Shown here: one piece after another, positions 59,745-64,000 of the stretch
Layout: each line of letters starts with the position of its first letter
Position numbering within the stretch: position 1 is the stretch's first letter
Origin: Megaustenia siamemsis
Lineage: Eukaryota; Mollusca; Gastropoda; Stylommatophora; Ariophantidae
Direction of reading: 5' to 3'
DNA length: 64,000 nucleotides
Assembly (NCBI GenBank): GCA_032433765.1
Contig: JAVIAB010000041.1
Span: forward strand, 81,463,928-81,527,927
Position numbers and translations under genes: made by a program
Notes under the pieces: generated by a model
Seen by the model: the letters and a program-made list of their open reading frames with translations, nothing else
Database searches by the model: none
Told to the model about the DNA's origin: nothing

Positions 59745-61890
59745 ATGGGAACGAAGAACTAATAAATTTGTTGCATCTCACAGAGAACAAAGAACTAACA
59801 AATTTGTTGCATCTCACAGAGAACAAAGAACTAACAAATTTGTTGCATCTCACAGAGAACAAAGAACTAACAAATGCTTGTTTTTACAAGTAACGAAGAA
59901 CTAACCAATAACTGTATCTAGTAGGGAAAAAAGAACTAATCGATTGTTCTTATATCACAGGAAACAAAAAACTAACACATTGTTGCTATCTCACATAGAA
60001 CAAAGAACTAACACATTGCTGTTATCTCACATAGAACAAAAAACTAACACATTGTTGTTATCTAACATAGAACAAAGATCTAACATATTGTTGTTATCAC
60101 ACATAGAACAAAGAACTAACACATTGCTGTTATCTCACATAGAACAAAGAACTAACACGTTGTTGTTATCTCACATAGAACAAAGAACTAACACATTGCT
60201 GTTATCTCACATAGAACAAAGAACTAACACATTGTTGTTATCTCACGTAGATTAAAGAACTCACATATTGCTGTTATCTCACATAGGACAAAGAACTAAC
60301 ACATTGTTGTTATCTCACATAGAACAAAGAACTAACACATTGCTGTTATCTCACATAGAACAAAGAACTAACACGTTGTTGTTATCTCACATAGAACAAA
60401 GAACTAACACATTGCTGTTATCTCACATAGAACAAAGAACTAACACATTGCTGTTATCTCACATAGAACAAAGAACTAACACATTGCTGTTATCTCACAT
60501 AGAACAAAGAACTAACACATTGTTGTTATCTCACATAGAACAAAGAACTAACACGTTGTTGTTATCTCACATAGAACAAAGAACTAACACGTTGTTGTTA
60601 TCTCACATAGAACAAAGAACTAACACATTGTTGTTATCTCACATACAACAAAGAACTAACACATTGTTGTTATCTCACATAGACCAAAGAACTAACACAT
60701 TGTTGTTATCTCACATAGAACAAAGAACTAACACATTGTTGTTATCTCACATACAACAAAGAACTAACACGTTGTTGTTATCTCACATAGAACAAAGAAC
60801 TAACACGTTGTTGTTATCTCACATAGACCAAAGAACTAACACATTGTTGTTATCTCACATAGAACAAAGAACTAACACATTGCTGTTATCTCACATAGAA
60901 CAAAGAACTAACACATTGCTGTTATCTCACATAGAACAAAGAACTAACACATTGCTGTTATCTCACATAGAACAAAGAACTAACACATTGCTGTTATCTC
61001 ACATAGAACAAAGAACTAACACATTGCTGTTATCTCACATAGAACAAAGAACTAACACATTGTTGTTATCTCACATAGAACAAAGAACTAACACGTTGTT
61101 GTTATCTCACATAGAACAAAGAACTAACACGTTGTTGTTATCTCACATAGAACAAAGAACTAACACATTGTTGTTATCTCACATACAACAAAGAACTAAC
61201 ACATTGTTGTTATCTCACATAGAACAAAGAACTAACACATTGTTGTTATCTCACATAGAACAAAGAACTAACACGTTGTTGTTATCTCACATACAACAAA
61301 GAACTAACACGTTGTTGTTATCTCACATAGAACAAAGAACTAACACGTTGTTGTTATCTCACATAGACCAAAGAACTAACACATTGTTGTTATCTCACAT
61401 AGAACAAAGAACTAACACGTTGTTGTTATCTCACATAGAACAAAGAACTAACACGTTGTTGTTATCTCACATAGAACAAAGAACTAACACATTGTTGTTA
61501 TCTCACATAGAACAAAGAACTAACACGTTGTTGTTATCTCACATAGAACAAAGAACTAACACGTTGTTGTTATCTCACATAGAACAAAGAACTAACACAT
61601 TGTTGTTATCTCACATAGAACAAAGAACTAACACATTGTTGTTATCTCACATACAACAAAGAACTAACACGTTGTTGTTATCTCACATAGAACAAAGAAC
61701 TAACACATTGTTGTTATCTCACATAGACCAAAGAACTAACACATTGTTGTTATCTCACATAGAACAAAGAACTAACACATTGCTGTTATCTCACATAGAA
61801 CAAAGAACTAACACATTGCTGTTATCTCACATAGAACAAAGAACTAACACATTGCTGTTATCTCACATAGAACAAAGAACTAACACATTG
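59745..61890. repeat. 36-bp minisatellite built from the exon 7 acceptor
   Basis: About 59 copies of a 36-bp unit: ttgttgttatctcacatag, then aacaaagaactaacaca. The end of intron 6 and start of exon 7 read ttgttgttatcctacag|ggaacaaagaag, so each unit is a near-copy of the acceptor plus the first bases of exon 7. The first three or four units (59750-59880) read tctcacagagaacaaag, with cag as in the real site. A few units have atacaac and lose the AG. A large block of about 620 bp near 60480-60900 is repeated around 61020-61400 and 61570-61870. Confidence 0.96.
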
Positions 61891-61904
61891 TTGTTATCCT
61901 ACAG

Positions 61905-62043
61905 GGAACAAAGAAGATTATGGACGCCATTATTGAGGCCACCAAGAACCCAGACACGACCTCCATAATTGGCGGCAGAAGTGCTTGCCAGTTCATCCAC
62001 AGGTTCGACAGGGGCAATGACAACTTCACTCACGTGACCACAG
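61905..62043 (+). CDS. PGK-like exon 7 (C-terminal domain, GGGDT motif changed)
   Basis: The acceptor tatcctacag|gga is phase 0. The donor cacag|gtcgga leaves one base, phase 1, splitting the Gly codon of HVTTG. It encodes GTKKIMDAIIEATKNPDTTS, IIGGRSACQFIHRFDRGN and DNFTHVTTG. It matches the PGK segment GTKALMDEVVKAT ... IIGGGDTATCCAKW ... VSHVSTGGGAS. The ATP-binding GGGDTA motif reads GGRSACQ: the third Gly, the Asp and the Thr are lost, so nucleotide binding as in normal PGK is doubtful. The remaining GGASLELLEG-like exon must lie to the right of this window. Confidence 0.9.
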
Positions 62044-62104
62044 GTCGGACACCCCACCCCCTTCCCAGCATTAATTTCTCTCATTTGACTTTGTCATTGT
62101 TGTC

Positions 62105-62636
62105 TTCACTAGTCTGTTCCACTGCCTAGTGTGCTGTATGTCTTATTGTTTGTCTGTTCCACTGCCTAGTGTGCTGTATGTCTTATTGTTTGTCTGTTCC
62201 ACTGCCTAGTGTGCTGTATGTCTTATTGTTTGTCTGTTCCACTGCCTAGTGTGCTGTATGTCTTATTGTTTGTCTGTTCCACTGCCTAGTGTGCTGTATG
62301 TCTTATTGTTTGTCTGTTCCACTGCCTAGTGTGCTGTATGTCTTATTGTTTGTCTGTTCCACTGCCTAGTGTGCTGTATGTCTTATTGTTTGTCTGTTCC
62401 ACTGCCTAGTGTGCTGTATGTCTTATTGTTTGTCTGTTCCACTGCCTAGTGTGCTGTATGTCTTATTGTTTGTCTGTTCCACTGCCTAGTGTGCTGTATG
62501 TCTTATTGTTTGTCTGTTCCACTGCCTAGTGTGCTGTATGTCTTATTGTTTGTCTGTTCCACTGCCTAGTGTGCTGTATGTCTTATTGTTTGTCTGTTCC
62601 ACTGCCTAGTGTGCTGTATGTCTTATTGTTTGTCTG
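62105..62636. repeat. 40-bp minisatellite, highly uniform part, intron 7
   Basis: About 13 copies of a 40-bp unit, ctgttccactgcctagtgtg, then ctgtatgtcttattgtttgt, almost without differences from one to the next. This is the most homogeneous array in the window. It ends at the SINE insertion. Confidence 0.96.
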
Positions 62637-62965
62637 TAAAGGTAAAGTACGAGACTTGAACCGGCGTCTTAGCACGCGAGTTTACACCCATATGTGCTCG
62701 GCCGCCTATCCAGAAATGTTCGGATATTTCTGTATAGTGTAGCCTCAAGCATCGAAACTCAGATGCGAAGCGACATTCCTCACCTTCCCAGGGTAATATC
62801 CTGGTACCCATTTCTGCCAACGGCTGGGTCGACCGTGAGGGTATTTTTTTTTTTTTCCAACCACGAGTACAATTCACACTGCTCCCAGCGGGAATCGAAC
62901 ACGGGTTGTCCGAACGTCGGTAGTCCAGTCGGGTGGTTTTCCCAACTAGGATACCGAGGCCCCCC
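62637..62965 (-). mobile_element. tRNA-derived SINE inserted in the 40-bp array
   Basis: Read on the minus strand, the element begins with a tRNA-like head (gcctcggtatcctagttggg near 62960). It has an A-box-like segment and then the B box gttcgattcc near 62893, followed by a poly-A/T interruption and a body. Its other end carries tttacctttac. The 10-bp sequence tgtttgtctg flanks it at 62627-62636 and 62966-62975. Removing the element and one flank restores the 40-bp unit exactly, so this is a true insertion with target site duplication. Confidence 0.88.
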
Positions 62966-64000
62966 TGTTTGTCTGTTCCACTGGTTAGTGTGTTGTATGT
63001 CTTATTGTCTGTCTGTTCCACTGCCTAGTGTGCTGTATGTCTTATTGTTTGTCTGTTCCACTGCCTAGTGTGCTGTATGTCTTATTGTTTGTCTGTTCAA
63101 CTGGTTAGTGTGTTGTATGTCTTATTGTTTGTCTGTTCCACTGCCTAGTGTGCTGTATGTCTTATTGTTTGTTCCACTGCCTAGTGTGCTGTATGTCTTA
63201 TTGTTTGTCTGTTCCACTGCCTAGTGTGCTGTATGTCTTATTGTTTGTCTGTTCCACTGGTTAGTGTGTTGTATGTCTTATTGTTTGTCTGTTCCACTGC
63301 CTAGTGTGTTGTATGTCTTATTGTTTGTCTGTTTCACTGCCTAGTGTGTTGTATGTCTTATTGTTTGTCTGTTCCACTGCCTAGTGTATTGTATGTCTTA
63401 TTGTTTGTCTGTTCCACTGCCTTGTGTGTTGTATGTCTTATTGTTTGTCTGTTCCACTGCCTAGTGTGTTGTATGTCTCATTGTTTGTCTGTTTCACTGC
63501 CTAGTGTATTGTATGTCTTATTGTTTGTCTGTTTCACTGCCTAGTGTGTTGTATGTCTTATTGTTTGTCTGTTTCACTGCCTAGTGTGTTGTATGTCTTA
63601 TTGTATGTCTGTTCCACTGCCTAGTGTGTTGTATGTCTTATTGTATGTCTGTTCCACTGCCTAGTGTGTTGTATGTCTTATTGTCTGTCTGTTCCCATGG
63701 TTGGTGTGTTCTATGTCTTATTGTCTGCCTGTTCCCATGGTTGGTGTGTTCTATGTCTTATTGTCTGCCTGTTCACTGGTTAATGTTTTGCATGTCTTAT
63801 TGTTTGTCTGTTCCACTGGTTTGTGTGTTGTATGTCTTATTGTCTGTCTGTTCCCATGGTTAGTGTGCTGTATGTCTTATTGTCTGTCTGTTCCCATGGT
63901 TAGTGTGTTGTATGTCTTATTGTCTGTCTGTTCCCATGGTTGGTATGTTGTATGTCTTATTGTCTGTCTGTTCCCATGGTTAGTGTGTTGTATGTCTTAT
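62966..64000. repeat. 40-bp minisatellite, diverged part, continues to right edge
   Basis: About 26 further copies of the same unit as on the left of the SINE, but with more differences: ctggttag, gttcccatggtt and tattgtctgtct types become common towards the right. It continues past the window's end. Confidence 0.95.

Larger units (their letters stand above)
27253..62043 (+). other. PGK-like gene span (seven visible exons, continues right)
   Basis: Overview of one split gene. Exon phases join correctly at every boundary except exon 3 to exon 4, where a GC donor must be assumed. Spliced in this way the product aligns with animal phosphoglycerate kinase from residue ~15 to residue ~395 of about 417. 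Introns are 1193, 4817, about 1238, 4366, 6138 and 15787 bp, then one open to the right edge. Ordinary PGK catalyses ATP formation from 1,3-bisphosphoglycerate in glycolysis. Here R in the SHLGRP motif, HR in GTAHRAHSS, the first K of GGAKVxDK, NGP in NGPxGVFE and GDT in GGGDTA are all replaced. The intact frames argue for a working gene whose protein has lost or changed normal catalysis. The missing C-terminal exon should encode the GGASLELLEG-like tail. Confidence 0.85.

Noticed and set aside
60268..61968. 566-codon open frame on the + strand reading as a repeated LLLSHIEQRTNT peptide
   Set aside because: It is the 36-bp array translated; 36 is a multiple of three, so any stop-free frame stays open. 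It enters exon 7 in a frame different from the PGK frame.

Overview
This is animal nuclear DNA, very probably from an invertebrate. It has split genes with GT-AG introns, several kinds of non-LTR retrotransposon, two tRNA-derived SINEs and no bacterial signals. The retrotransposon families and overall texture recall molluscs or other lophotrochozoans, but that placement is inference. Roughly four fifths of the window is tandem repeat (minisatellite), in more than twenty separate arrays with units of 12 to 55 bp.

The one host gene I can support is a divergent phosphoglycerate kinase (PGK)-like gene on the + strand. Seven coding exons are visible: 27253-27386, 28580-28787, 33605-33722 (3' end uncertain), 34961-35304, 39671-39829, 45968-46117 and 61905-62043. 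Their conceptual product follows animal PGK in order and spacing from the N-terminal RVDF motif to the HVTTG motif near the C-terminus. The last exon lies beyond the right edge, and the 5' end is unresolved. All exons are open, but several motifs that bind 3-phosphoglycerate or nucleotide in ordinary PGK are replaced, so the product looks like a pseudoenzyme or an enzyme of changed function.

Layout. 1-22600: one 24/25-bp minisatellite with higher-order structure. 22601-24268: a 52-bp array and a LINE fragment. 24268-26362: a 29-bp array with a CRE-like palindrome in most units. 26500-27095: a LINE 3' fragment. 27253-62043: the PGK-like gene, with introns that are almost entirely minisatellite plus LINE and SINE insertions. 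62044-64000: the start of the next intron, a 40-bp array interrupted by a SINE.

The most unusual point is how arrays relate to splice sites and to retrotransposon ends. The array after exon 6 is built from the exon 6 donor site, and the array before exon 7 from the exon 7 acceptor site, so the introns carry tens of near-copies of their own splice signals. A third array starts at the end of exon 3. Another array is an amplified copy of the 3' end of the LINE it touches. The long open frames in the arrays arise because many unit lengths are multiples of three; they are not treated as genes.
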